A stretch of 64,000 bases of DNA from Bacteroidota bacterium (GCA_025963715.1 JAOQAG010000049.1:91661-155660), one strand, 5' to 3'. Positions 52,479 through 61,542 are shown, counted from the first letter of the stretch. A program made the numbers and translations. Notes: generated by a model from the letters alone, not told the origin.

Positions 52479-55403
52479 CTAAAATCCTATTCGCAGTGAA
52501 ACGTTGAATCGTCTGCCCATTCCCATAAATACGGTTGCAGTAGTTGCATCGAAGTTCATTCCATTGGAAGCATCGGAGATATAAGTGGTGTTGAGTACAT
52601 TTAAAACACCGGCTGTAACGCCGAATTTCATTTTCCAATAATCGAAGTTATACCCTACAAAAATATCGAATAAGCCGTAGTTTGGCATTCTCCAGGAATC
52701 ACGGTCTTTGTTATTCGGGCCACCACCGGCAGTATTATCAACCAATTGTGTGGCAAAAAAATCGGAATAATTTTTTGCAAAATAGGTATAACGCGGCTTG
52801 ATGTATAATCCTTTAAAAATAGTGTAACGCAGGCTTCCTACAAACTGCTGCTGTGCTGCATTTCCTTCGTGTACACCTTTGGCGCTGAAATCCACGCTGG
52901 CTACTTTTACACCGTCTTCATCCGTAATATCAGCTTTTGATCCCGATGTCATTTTCCAGTCACCAAGAGAAACCAATCCTTCAAACTCCAGTTTTTTCAT
53001 GATTTTATAAATCAGATCCAGCTCAACGCCTTTATGTAAAGTATTTAATCCAAGAATGTTGTAGTACAATGTTCCGTTTGGCCCGGACGCACTACCGGTT
53101 AAAGGCTTATTATCCCATACGGTGTAATATACATTCAGATTGGCTGCAAATTTTTGATGCCTGAAACCGTAACCGCCTTCAATGGCATATACAAATTGAT
53201 TTTTAATATTGAGGTATTCATTGTTGTTATTATCAAAAACGCTGTTCATAAGCGGCGCCATATTCAGGTAGCCAAGGTTTACAAACACATTGTTATGATC
53301 ATTGATGTTGTAATTTGCTCCTCCCTTTACCGTATAACCGGCATACAATTTCAATTTTGTTGTTGCATAGCGTGCTTCAGCCGATTGATTTGTATATTTT
53401 TTTGCATCCAGGATGTATTTCTGGTGCGTACCGCTTCCTACAAATGTAGTATCGCCACTCTGTCTAACGGTGGATGTTCCGTTAGTAGTAGAAGTTCCGT
53501 AAATGGCCGTAAGGCTGTTTGTTCCGTTGTAATAAAATTCATCACCATAACCAACAGACTGAGCGAAAAGTTTTCCGTCGATCACCAGATCTTTTTTCTT
53601 AAAATAATCTACACGCTGATATCCTGTTTCTGAAAATGATCCGGTAAGGAATGTTGTCCATTTTTTTATTTTGTATTCTGCCTGGGCAAATAATCCACCC
53701 CATCTAACAGTATTTACATTGTAATAGCTTACTTTATCGCCAACATGCTTTAATGCGTATTGAAAATTAGGATCACCGGCATAAATTCCTTTTGGCTGAT
53801 TTTTATCCGATACACCGTTATCCGGTGAATAATCCCCACCCATTAAATTATAAATTGATCCGTAATGTGACCCTTTATAGGAGCGTGCATCAATACCGAA
53901 AAGGGTAGATAAATTTTTGTTGACTTTATAATTCCAGGAGGAAATGATCCCGTACCAGATGTGATCATTGTTTTGTGTATACAGGTAATTGGTGGAAGCG
54001 TTCTGGGTAGTGCTGTAATTGGAGCTGATCGAGTGTTCATTTTGCTCGTAAATCTTCTCTACGTTCAGCAAACCTGTGGTGGTATCTCTTGTGGCACTTG
54101 CTTTTAATGATGTTCCTCCGCCATGGCCGATAGAAAGATACAACACTGTTGATACTGTTAATTTTTCATTTGGCGTCCAGAAATGGGATACATTAAATTG
54201 CGGTTTATCAAAGCGGTTTACACGCTCATTAAATACACTACCGTGTGCATCCTTAGGAAAAAAAGAGATGTGCTCGGGGCTTGTTCCGCCATCACCTTCA
54301 ATTGTTCCCCAGTTTGGGTTGTAACTCAGTCCGCGTTCACCTTGTGTGGGTGTGGTGTAACCACCGTGCTGCCCCTGGTATTTATATACAGAGTCGGTGT
54401 TGATACCTAATTTATCAGATAATTTTTTGCTATAAATTCCAACCGGTAATCTGTCGTAACGCTGTCCATGCGATTGAGGAGCTGCATTTGCGCTGATGCT
54501 GAACAACTGTTTTTTGAATCGTTTTTGTACTTTGCCGAAATAGGACCATGCATCCGTATATGTTCCATCAGCCCATTCGGTTCCCCATTTCCTTGATGCA
54601 CCGGCTGTAAATCCCCAGCCACCTTTTAACTGCCCGGTATTAAATCCAAAGGATGTTTTATATAATCCAAAATCATTAACTTCCTGTTTAATGTTGGCGC
54701 TAAATTTCTGATCAATGCCTTTTGTGATGATGTTGATGGTTCCTCCCACGGAGGGGATCGCCAGTTTGGATGCGCCCAAACCTCTTTGCACCTGCATGGT
54801 GCGTGTAATATCCCCTAATCCGTCCCAGTTGCTCCAGTAAACCTGGCCGGTTTCCATATCATTTACAGGAATTCCGTCCACCATTACTGCAACATTGCGC
54901 TGGTCAAATCCTCTTACGTTTATACGGGCATCGCCGCTTCCACCACCGGACTCAGTAGCATATACGCCGGGTGTAGAATTCAATACCATTGGTAAATCGC
55001 GTGTACCCAGTTCTTCCTGAATCTGCTTTGCAGAAATGTTTGTAAACGCAATTGGTGTTTCACGTGTTTTAGCAACATCGGCAACTACCTCCACTTCGTT
55101 TAAGGTTGCTATTTGTAACGAGAAATCAAGGTTTAATGTTTTATTCGCAGCTTTTATTTTGAATTTCTGAGGCTCATATCCTACAAAGGAAATGGTAAGT
55201 GTGTACGTTCCCGCCGAATCGATTTTAAGTGTATAATTTCCATTAATATCAGTAACAGTTCCTTTGCCTTCAGCATATAAAACACTGGCGCCAATAATGG
55301 TTTCGCCGGAAACGGCATCCTTCACGGTTCCTTTTATTTCGGTTTGTGAAAACGACAGCAGGCTTGTAAATATAAAAGCGATAAAAAGGGAAATCTGTTT
55401 CAT
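52479..55403 (-). CDS. TonB-dependent outer-membrane receptor
   Basis: A 974-residue receptor with signal peptide (about 1-19, LLSFSQ), carboxypeptidase-regulatory-like domain (about 22-105, GTVKDAVSGETIIGASVLY), plug (about 115-230, with VRGFDQRNVAVMVDGIPVND) and a long barrel ending GRRFNVSLRIGF. It is longer than the metal-type receptor at 31889 and closer in size to importers of larger ligands. Its partner genes are a secreted endonuclease 35 bases downstream and a lamin-tail protein upstream, so a plausible substrate is oligonucleotides or nucleosides released by the nuclease; this is inference. No SusD-like gene is adjacent. Confidence 0.9.
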   Translation of the reverse strand: MKQISLFIAFIFTSLLSFSQTEIKGTVKDAVSGETIIGASVLYAEGKGTVTDINGNYTLKIDSAGTYTLTISFVGYEPQKFKIKAANKTLNLDFSLQIATLNEVEVVADVAKTRETPIAFTNISAKQIQEELGTRDLPMVLNSTPGVYATESGGGSGDARINVRGFDQRNVAVMVDGIPVNDMETGQVYWSNWDGLGDITRTMQVQRGLGASKLAIPSVGGTINIITKGIDQKFSANIKQEVNDFGLYKTSFGFNTGQLKGGWGFTAGASRKWGTEWADGTYTDAWSYFGKVQKRFKKQLFSISANAAPQSHGQRYDRLPVGIYSKKLSDKLGINTDSVYKYQGQHGGYTTPTQGERGLSYNPNWGTIEGDGGTSPEHISFFPKDAHGSVFNERVNRFDKPQFNVSHFWTPNEKLTVSTVLYLSIGHGGGTSLKASATRDTTTGLLNVEKIYEQNEHSISSNYSTTQNASTNYLYTQNNDHIWYGIISSWNYKVNKNLSTLFGIDARSYKGSHYGSIYNLMGGDYSPDNGVSDKNQPKGIYAGDPNFQYALKHVGDKVSYYNVNTVRWGGLFAQAEYKIKKWTTFLTGSFSETGYQRVDYFKKKDLVIDGKLFAQSVGYGDEFYYNGTNSLTAIYGTSTTNGTSTVRQSGDTTFVGSGTHQKYILDAKKYTNQSAEARYATTKLKLYAGYTVKGGANYNINDHNNVFVNLGYLNMAPLMNSVFDNNNNEYLNIKNQFVYAIEGGYGFRHQKFAANLNVYYTVWDNKPLTGSASGPNGTLYYNILGLNTLHKGVELDLIYKIMKKLEFEGLVSLGDWKMTSGSKADITDEDGVKVASVDFSAKGVHEGNAAQQQFVGSLRYTIFKGLYIKPRYTYFAKNYSDFFATQLVDNTAGGGPNNKDRDSWRMPNYGLFDIFVGYNFDYWKMKFGVTAGVLNVLNTTYISDASNGMNFDATTATVFMGMGRRFNVSLRIGF

Positions 55404-55411
55404 AAGGCAAA

Positions 55412-55443
55412 TAAAAAAACGTCCTGTATTGCTACAGGACGTT
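55412..55443 (-). terminator. Intrinsic terminator or attenuator between lamin-tail and TonB genes
   Basis: AACGTCCTGT pairs perfectly with ACAGGACGTT over ATTGCT; the minus strand continues T7. It lies 13 bases past the lamin-tail stop and 9 bases before the TonB ATG, so it could set the ratio of the two products. Confidence 0.85.
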
Positions 55444-55455
55444 CTGGATTATAAA

Positions 55456-56373
55456 TTACTGAATGGAGATTTTTGCTGTTGTAAATTTTCCGCTTGCAAA
55501 AGTTACTTTTACGAAATACACTCCTTTTGGAAGAGAAGCTGTTTCAATAACTGCTTGTTTTTCGTTTTTGTTTCCTGTTTGAGCAAGTACTCGTTGTCCC
55601 ATTACATTATATAATTCAATCAGTTGCATGCCTTCGCCGCCGCTGATGTTAAAATGATCGTTGTTAGCGGGGTTTGGGTACAATATCAAAGAAACAGTGG
55701 TGTTGTTTTCTGTAATTCCTGTTGTTAAACAATTACAAACGTGTGTTCCTAATTGTGTCCATGTGTCTTCAGATAAAGAATCCCATTGGTCAGTTACCAC
55801 AAATTCCGAGCTTGGGTTGGTCATTACTCCTGTTTCCACAGTTGGTTTGCGGATCAGTGTGTGGTTTTCTGTCCAGTTTTCACCTGCGGATCCGTCGTAA
55901 GGAAAAGCATCGCTCCAACCGTAACCGGATGTCATGGCTGCATCACCAATTTTTCCTAAAAGGTCGATCATGGTAGAACCGTGGAACAAAGCAATAGCAT
56001 CATTTCCGTTCATGTATGTAGGTGCAGGGTAAACACCGTCCAGCTGATCAGCCAATGCCTGCAACGCAGGGCTGCAGGCAGGAGAAGTGGATGTTCCGGT
56101 AGTTTGGCCGTTTGCGATCACAAATACATCGTGTGCTGCAATTGTTCCGGATAAATTTAAAACTCCACCGGAAGAAGAAGTAGAAGCACCGTTTGAGAAC
56201 CGCTGGATATTGTATCCGCTCAGGTTAATAGGCGCGTTTGTAGGATTGTAGATCTCCAACGCTTTGTTATTTCCGGATCCTTCAACGTACTCGGAAATAA
56301 ATAATTCGTTGCATTGTGCATTAACAGACAGGTACGATGCCAATGCAAAAACTGAAAGTAATAGTTTTTTCAT
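55456..56373 (-). CDS. Secreted lamin-tail-domain protein with T9SS tail
   Basis: A 305-residue secreted protein. A signal peptide (about 1-19, YLSVNAQ) is followed by a lamin tail domain (LTD, about 20-130, NELFISEYVEGSGNNKALEI in part, with NLSGYNIQRFSNG) and a T9SS type-A tail (YPNPANNDHFNIS onward). LTDs often accompany secreted nucleases in bacteria, in line with the downstream endonuclease I gene. Its transcript begins with a structured leader (56411-56466) shared with the 1546-residue gene upstream and with a promoter at 56481-56510. The next gene (TonB receptor) is 52 bases on, behind a terminator-like hairpin. Confidence 0.9.
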   Translation of the reverse strand: MKKLLLSVFALASYLSVNAQCNELFISEYVEGSGNNKALEIYNPTNAPINLSGYNIQRFSNGASTSSSGGVLNLSGTIAAHDVFVIANGQTTGTSTSPACSPALQALADQLDGVYPAPTYMNGNDAIALFHGSTMIDLLGKIGDAAMTSGYGWSDAFPYDGSAGENWTENHTLIRKPTVETGVMTNPSSEFVVTDQWDSLSEDTWTQLGTHVCNCLTTGITENNTTVSLILYPNPANNDHFNISGGEGMQLIELYNVMGQRVLAQTGNKNEKQAVIETASLPKGVYFVKVTFASGKFTTAKISIQ

Positions 56374-56410
56374 GTGATGTTATTAATTAAGTTATGTTTT
56401 AAAGCCGAAC

Positions 56411-56466
56411 GGGGGCGGTTTCGGAATTGTCTTCGGTTGAAGAATTCTTGTAGGGTGCTCACCTCC
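56411..56466 (-). ncRNA. Candidate cis-regulatory RNA motif, copy R3
   Basis: On the minus strand: GGAGGTG, AGCACCCTACAAG, AATTCTTCAACCGAAGACAA, TTCCGAAAC, CGCCCCC. The ends pair (GGAGGTG/CGCCCCC, one mismatch), the middle forms TCTTC-AACC-GAAGA, and the two single-stranded boxes CCTACAAG and TTCCGAAAC match copies R1 and R2. It sits 38 bases before the lamin-tail ATG and about 10-15 bases after the predicted transcription start. Confidence 0.6.
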
Positions 56467-56480
56467 TGAAATTGACAGTA

Positions 56481-56510
56481 CAAATGTATTACTTTTTGTT
56501 TAGATGTCAA
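56481..56510 (-). promoter_or_regulatory. Promoter of the lamin-tail gene
   Basis: On the minus strand TTGA (56507-56510), an 18-base spacer and TACATTTG (56481-56488) match the Bacteroidota promoter with two minus-33 mismatches. Confidence 0.6.
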
Positions 56511-56567
56511 TACTCATTTCCCAATAGTAATTAACAGATAATGAAATGGTAACAAAAATTTGATGTG

Positions 56568-56687
56568 CTAGATTTTTGCGATTAAAACATACGTAAAGAA
56601 CAGGGTAGAAAGTGTTAGCGTGATCCAGAATGTGATGGCGTGGATATTAATTTCCCCACCCGATAGTTTATGAAGGAGAGCTTTCAT
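56568..56687 (-). CDS. Short 39-residue membrane peptide gene
   Basis: A 40-codon frame reading MKALLHKLSGGEIN, then HAITFWITLTLSTLFFTYVL, then IAKI and a TAG stop. The first 14 residues are polar and basic; the remainder forms a single membrane-spanning helix with an aromatic border. The ATG lies 11 bases after the stop of the 1546-residue gene, and the lamin-tail promoter begins only 57 bases beyond its stop, so it would be the last gene of that transcript. The sequence does not resemble a family I know. Single-helix proteins of this size often modulate larger membrane complexes, but no role can be assigned. Confidence 0.5.
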   Translation of the reverse strand: MKALLHKLSGGEINIHAITFWITLTLSTLFFTYVLIAKI

Positions 56688-56698
56688 AATTAAAGGTT

Positions 56699-59600
56699 TT
56701 ATTGTTTTATAAATAATGTTTGTTTGGTTGCGCCGTTGCTGCTTGATTTTAGAATGTATGTTCCCGCTGGCAGCGTGTTTAATTCAATTGTAAAAATGTT
56801 TTTATCCGGATTTTGTTCGCCGGATCTGAAAAGTACAACTCCCCTCAGGTCGGTGATCTCAAAACTTACCGCTGCAGCAGATGATAAACGAATGTTCAGC
56901 TGATCGGTTGCCGGGTTTGGATAAACGGTTTGGGAAAGTGCCTCTGTAATTGTAGCCGAAACAATGCCCGAATAACTGGTTTTGCCGTCAAAATCAGTTT
57001 GTTTTAAGCGGTAATAATTAATACCGTTTACCGGAAATTTATCTGTGTAATTATAATTATTTTGAGTGGTGCTGTTGCCAGCGCCTTTTATTTTCGTGAC
57101 CGGCGTAAAATCCAGCGCGTTTTCGCTGCGCTCAAGCGTGAAAAAGTCGTTGTTGATTTCGGTAGCAGTTGACCAGTTTAATAATACAGTGGTATTGTCA
57201 TTCGCTTTTGCTTTAAAGCTGAGCAATTCAATTGGCAATGGATTTAAAGCGCTGATGGAAGCCAGTGTAAACGGACTGAATGCTGTAACTGCCGCAGAGG
57301 TGATCACCGTTCCTGCGCTTGTGCTTCCGGTTGTTCCACCATTTCCATGATCTTTCCACATGGTGCCGTCCCAGCGTGCAACAAGCAGATCGGGCAAACC
57401 GCTAACGCTGCAGCTGCGCGGTGTGTTCCAGCTCAGGGTTACATTTACATTGGAGCTGCCGTTGGTGCGGTTAATGATCCAGTATTCGCATTCGCTGATG
57501 TGATCAATGGTCGGATCTTTCAACGTGCGGTTGTAAATAGGGTCCGGATCGGCGCTGAAATACTCTGCTGTAAAATGATCGGTTACCGTTCCCGGAGCGC
57601 CAATAGTTGCCGGTGCGTATTGTGCTGCTTTCCCAACCGGGAAAATAAAGGCATCGTTCCCTACTTTGCGAACCGGCCCGTTGGTGTAGCTGGTATTGCT
57701 TGCGTTGGTCGCGCTGGCATTGTCATCAAAAATAAGCAGGTTGGTAGCGGTCGAATTAATTAATCCGGAGGTGAAATTTACATTGTTTTCTATTTCCACC
57801 GGGTTGTTCAGCGTTAAAGATCCGGCAGTTTTGTTCATCACTATATTTCCGAAGATCTCGTTAAAACTGTTGGTGCTAATGGATTGCGCACCTGTTCCAT
57901 CGAAATACACAATGGAATTGGTTTGTTTGAAAATGCTTTCTAAATCGTTATTGGTATAATTCCCTTTCAAATGCAGGATCCCGTAATTACCGGTATTGGT
58001 AAGATCCAGCTGTGCACCGGTATTCAGTACCAGATTTCCATTGATGGTGGCGGTGGTGGTATTAAATTTATTCTGGAATTGTGCATTTTCTAATCCCGAT
58101 CCGATTCCGGTGATCGTTAAATTGTTGCAGGAAAATGTTGCCGTATTTAATAATGATAAGCTCAGGTTGGCATTGGTCACCGTTTTAGTAATGGCCACAT
58201 TGCCGCCTACATTTAAGGTAGAAGTATTTTTTACCACCAGGTTTTTTACCACCGCGCTGTTGGAATTAAGCGCCAGCGTACTACATACGGCAGTTCCGGC
58301 AGTAACGCCCACTTCACAATCATTTGTAGCTGTTTGATCTACTACTACGTTGGTAGTCACATCCGGGATCTTAAAATTCTGCCAGTTGTTGCAATCAAAC
58401 CAATCGGTATTGGCAGCGCCGGTCCATTGCCCGGCGTTAAAGCCGCTGTTAATAATTGAATATACCTGTGTGGCAGCACCATAATCCAGTCCGCCAGCGC
58501 TATATGCGGCGCAGGTGGCAGTGCCCGACCAGTTAGTAGTTGAGTTTAGCCGGTCCACCCAATCTTTTTGGGAAGCAGGCGTAACCGGTCCCGTGTATTT
58601 AATATTGGCAGTAGCAATTCCCGGAAGGATGCTGAAACATTTTAACACCGCAGGTAAATTGCCTCGTGTGGTTAAATTATCGTTGCAGGTCCAGGCAGTA
58701 TACGTATTGATCCCAAACATTAAAATCCCGCCGGTGTAAGTGGCGTTGTGCGCGCCGGAAGTTCCTTTGTTCCAGGTGCCGCCCTGCATAATGTATACCT
58801 GCTCATCTGTACCGTTGAGGTTAAACGTTCCGAAACCGGAGTTGGGGTAAGTCACTGTCCAGCTTGCATCCGGCTGCAGCGGTGTAAATACTGTTTGATC
58901 AAGGATGCGCAATGTAATTACTGTTCCTTTTGGTATGGTAGAAGTAGTACGGGTAATGCGCACCACGCCTTCGGTATTTCCCCAGGTGTTGCTTCCGCAG
59001 CCTACGCGCTCAAATCCGTTATCGGTAAGGTCGATGGTGGTTCCGGGTGTAATGTCCTCGAAGCTTACAAAGCTGATCTCATCTTCGCCGCCTGCACCTC
59101 CGCAGGAATTCATGTTTACACACATGCCTACAATGGCAATATCGCCGGGGCCGAAATTGGTAACGGTGGTAATATCAAATAAGCTGCTTGTTGCAGATGA
59201 TAAGCTTGTCGCGGAAGCGGTAAGTGTAAACCCGGTTCCTACCGCGGTATGTGTTACCGACGAAAACGTAGCAACTCCGGCAGCAGCTGTGGCTGTAACC
59301 GGCGACCCGGTTAGTGTTCCCGTGGAGGTAATGGTAATGGTTCCGGTAAATCCCAGATCGGTATTGCCGCAGGCATCCGTGGCGGTAACAGTTACAGCGG
59401 GTGTCATGGAGGTATTATCTCCGGTAGTGGTAGGTTGTTGTGTAAATTGTAATTGTGTGGCGGTTACATCAATCACATTTTTTCCGGTGGCGGATTGTGC
59501 AGCTGTAAAAGCTGCTTTTTGGCTGCTGCCGCTGCTGGCAAGCGTTAAGTTGGTGCTGGAAATGCTGAACCCGAAATGGTCGGCATCAAAATTACTGGCG

Positions 59601-61339
59601 CCAATACCGCAGTTGAGCGACATGCGCAGGGATAATGTTTTGCTGGTGTTGTCGGTAACGGAAATGTTAAGTCCTGTAAATTGGATCTGCGTTCCGGTAA
59701 CGGTAGCAATTCCAACGTTGGTGCTGCCATCAAACAGTTCAATGGTTTTGATCGCCTGCAACCAGCTGCTTACCGTGTTGCTTACCTGTGCAATGGTAAT
59801 GGCGTTTACAATGGTTGGTAAATTATCGGCATCGCTTAAGGTGGCGCCGCCATCGCGTACGGTAATTTGCCATACCTGCACACCGGTAGCCGATGTTAAA
59901 GGCGAATTTGTATTAACGGTAGAAGAGATGGTGAGTGGTTCGCCACCGGCGGTGATCAGGTCGGATGTGGCCGATGCGGTAACGGTTCCGTTACAGGTAA
60001 CATTTTGCGACGTAGCGCCGGTGCTGCTGGCAACAATAGTTTCGGTGTTGTAAGTGGCTACTGCCAATCCGGCTTTTAAGCGCACATAAATAGTGGTGGT
60101 TGCTACGGTTGTTCCGGTAGGTGTAAGCGTAATGCTGCTGCCGAAGCCCGATCCGCTGGCCAGGGAAATTTCATAATCCGTTGGTGGTGTAAGGGTAATG
60201 GCAGCGGTAACACTTCCGGCAACGGTAAATGTTTGGTTGGTAGAAGGGCCGCTACTTACTACGTACGTAAATCCTGTTAAAGTGGCCGGTGTAACTGTAA
60301 TGCCGGGGTTGCTTACAGTTCCGCTGCAGGTAACGGTTGGTGATGATACAGCGCCGCCGCCGCTGGTAATCACCGATTCGGAATTATAGCTGCCTGCAGC
60401 AAGTCCGGCTTTTAAACGAACGTATACCGGTGTAGCGGCTAATGTTGCAGCTGCATACGGGATGTTGGCGGTTGCGCCAAAAGTGATATTATCTGCAGAA
60501 ACTTCATAATCCGTACTGCCGGTTACCAGTAAATTGGAAGGAGCACCGGTTAAGTTGGTACCGCTTATGTTATAGCTTTGTGAGGAGGAAGGCCCGTTTC
60601 CTACAAGGTAATTAAACCCGGTTAAGGTGGTGGGTGTAACGGTGATAGAAGGAAGCGTTCCAAAAGAAGCGGTAACACTTACGTTGTCGATGCCGATTCC
60701 CTGCGAATTACTACCGGTGGTATTTAAATTCCATCTTAAATAAATATCCGAGCCGTTGGCACTGCTTAATCCTGTAATATTAAAAGTGCTAACGCTAAAG
60801 GTAGCTTGTGGGGAAAAGCTGTATGCATTGGCGCCGGTTCCTATAGTTGCTGCTGCTACATCGCCTGCGGTAGCCGCGGTCCAGGTACTGCCATCGGTTG
60901 AATAAAAAAATTGTACGGATGCAGCTGCGGTATTGATCCGGTATCTTTCCAGGTCATAGCTGATAGCAAGTTGTGTAAGGGTACTTGCATTGGTGTTTTT
61001 GAAATAGGCCATTACGCTGCTTGGGCTGGTATAACTACCGGATGTCATAACACCTAAAGCTCTGTCTGTAGCTGCGGTAGTTCCCCAATTATAAGAGCCG
61101 CCGGTTGCAGGGCTTCCCGAGCTAAACTGAAATGATAAAGCGGTGGTTCCGCCTGCCCATGTAGGCGTGGCGCTGTGTTGCATTTCCCAGTTGGAAGGTG
61201 TGGTTGTGCCAGTACCCATACCATCAAAATTTTGGGTAATTGCGGTAGTGTTAGGTATGCTTGTTTGCGATACCGATTTTAAACTAAAAAGCAGGAGCAG
61301 TGAGAGCAGTGCTGTAATTTTGGAGAGAGAGTAGTTCAT
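56699..61339 (-). CDS. Giant secreted T9SS type-A protein (1546 aa)
   Basis: A 1546-residue secreted protein. The ATG at 61339 (MNYSLSKITALLSLLLLFSL) heads the signal peptide; a TTG three codons upstream is less likely. After a jelly-roll-like domain (about 28-225), two clear repeats of about 115 residues (about 228-343 and 346-455; both with ITVTPxTLTGF and YVRLKAGLA) are followed by Ig-like and LTD-like modules (near 725-960, GDIAIVGMCVNMN ... DLTDNGFERVG), a long beta-solenoid-like segment (about 1000-1200) and a T9SS tail (VYPNPATDQLNIRLS) in the last 80 residues. It is probably a surface adhesin or coat protein. Two tandem structured motifs lie in its leader. Confidence 0.88.
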   Translation of the reverse strand: MNYSLSKITALLSLLLLFSLKSVSQTSIPNTTAITQNFDGMGTGTTTPSNWEMQHSATPTWAGGTTALSFQFSSGSPATGGSYNWGTTAATDRALGVMTSGSYTSPSSVMAYFKNTNASTLTQLAISYDLERYRINTAAASVQFFYSTDGSTWTAATAGDVAAATIGTGANAYSFSPQATFSVSTFNITGLSSANGSDIYLRWNLNTTGSNSQGIGIDNVSVTASFGTLPSITVTPTTLTGFNYLVGNGPSSSQSYNISGTNLTGAPSNLLVTGSTDYEVSADNITFGATANIPYAAATLAATPVYVRLKAGLAAGSYNSESVITSGGGAVSSPTVTCSGTVSNPGITVTPATLTGFTYVVSSGPSTNQTFTVAGSVTAAITLTPPTDYEISLASGSGFGSSITLTPTGTTVATTTIYVRLKAGLAVATYNTETIVASSTGATSQNVTCNGTVTASATSDLITAGGEPLTISSTVNTNSPLTSATGVQVWQITVRDGGATLSDADNLPTIVNAITIAQVSNTVSSWLQAIKTIELFDGSTNVGIATVTGTQIQFTGLNISVTDNTSKTLSLRMSLNCGIGASNFDADHFGFSISSTNLTLASSGSSQKAAFTAAQSATGKNVIDVTATQLQFTQQPTTTGDNTSMTPAVTVTATDACGNTDLGFTGTITITSTGTLTGSPVTATAAAGVATFSSVTHTAVGTGFTLTASATSLSSATSSLFDITTVTNFGPGDIAIVGMCVNMNSCGGAGGEDEISFVSFEDITPGTTIDLTDNGFERVGCGSNTWGNTEGVVRITRTTSTIPKGTVITLRILDQTVFTPLQPDASWTVTYPNSGFGTFNLNGTDEQVYIMQGGTWNKGTSGAHNATYTGGILMFGINTYTAWTCNDNLTTRGNLPAVLKCFSILPGIATANIKYTGPVTPASQKDWVDRLNSTTNWSGTATCAAYSAGGLDYGAATQVYSIINSGFNAGQWTGAANTDWFDCNNWQNFKIPDVTTNVVVDQTATNDCEVGVTAGTAVCSTLALNSNSAVVKNLVVKNTSTLNVGGNVAITKTVTNANLSLSLLNTATFSCNNLTITGIGSGLENAQFQNKFNTTTATINGNLVLNTGAQLDLTNTGNYGILHLKGNYTNNDLESIFKQTNSIVYFDGTGAQSISTNSFNEIFGNIVMNKTAGSLTLNNPVEIENNVNFTSGLINSTATNLLIFDDNASATNASNTSYTNGPVRKVGNDAFIFPVGKAAQYAPATIGAPGTVTDHFTAEYFSADPDPIYNRTLKDPTIDHISECEYWIINRTNGSSNVNVTLSWNTPRSCSVSGLPDLLVARWDGTMWKDHGNGGTTGSTSAGTVITSAAVTAFSPFTLASISALNPLPIELLSFKAKANDNTTVLLNWSTATEINNDFFTLERSENALDFTPVTKIKGAGNSTTQNNYNYTDKFPVNGINYYRLKQTDFDGKTSYSGIVSATITEALSQTVYPNPATDQLNIRLSSAAAVSFEITDLRGVVLFRSGEQNPDKNIFTIELNTLPAGTYILKSSSNGATKQTLFIKQ

Positions 61340-61371
61340 TTGACCCAATTAGCTTTTAAATGTTATCAGCT

Positions 61372-61432
61372 AAAGTGGTTTCGGAATAAGTTCCTGTGTT
61401 CGGAGGAAGCTTTCTTGTAGGATATTCACTTT
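61372..61432 (-). ncRNA. Candidate cis-regulatory RNA motif, copy R2
   Basis: On the minus strand: AAAGTG, AATATCCTACAAG, a hairpin AAGCTTCCT...AGGAACTT (bulged C), ATTCCGAAAC, CACTTT. AAAGTG/CACTTT closes the structure. It is the gene-proximal copy, 32 bases from the ATG at 61339. Confidence 0.65.
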
Positions 61433-61446
61433 AATAAAAAATAATT

Positions 61447-61501
61447 AAAGTGGTTTCCGAATTCTCTTTTATTAAAAGAGTTCTTGTAGGGTTTTCACTT
61501 T
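61447..61501 (-). ncRNA. Candidate cis-regulatory RNA motif, copy R1
   Basis: On the minus strand: AAAGTG, AAAACCCTACAAG, hairpin CTCTTTT-AAT-AAAAGAG, AATTCGGAAAC, CACTTT. The closing stem and both boxes match R2, while the inner hairpin has entirely different bases that still pair. R1 and R2 are separated by 14 A/T bases. Confidence 0.65.
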
Positions 61502-61510
61502 GAGTAGTTG

Positions 61511-61542
61511 AAGTAGTGTTAACATATTCTTTAACACCACTT
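61511..61542 (-). promoter_or_regulatory. Leader hairpin upstream of R1
   Basis: 61511-61522 pairs with 61531-61542 over all 12 positions (one G.T pair) with an 8-base loop, 10 bases upstream of motif R1 in the same leader. It has no T-run, so it is more likely a leader-stabilising or protein-binding structure than a terminator. Confidence 0.55.

Noticed and set aside
58905..60053. A 382-codon open frame on the plus strand
   Set aside because: It is antisense to the 1546-residue T9SS gene, is a low-complexity Val/Pro/Ser translation of Thr/Ser/Gly codons, and has no promoter or family resemblance.
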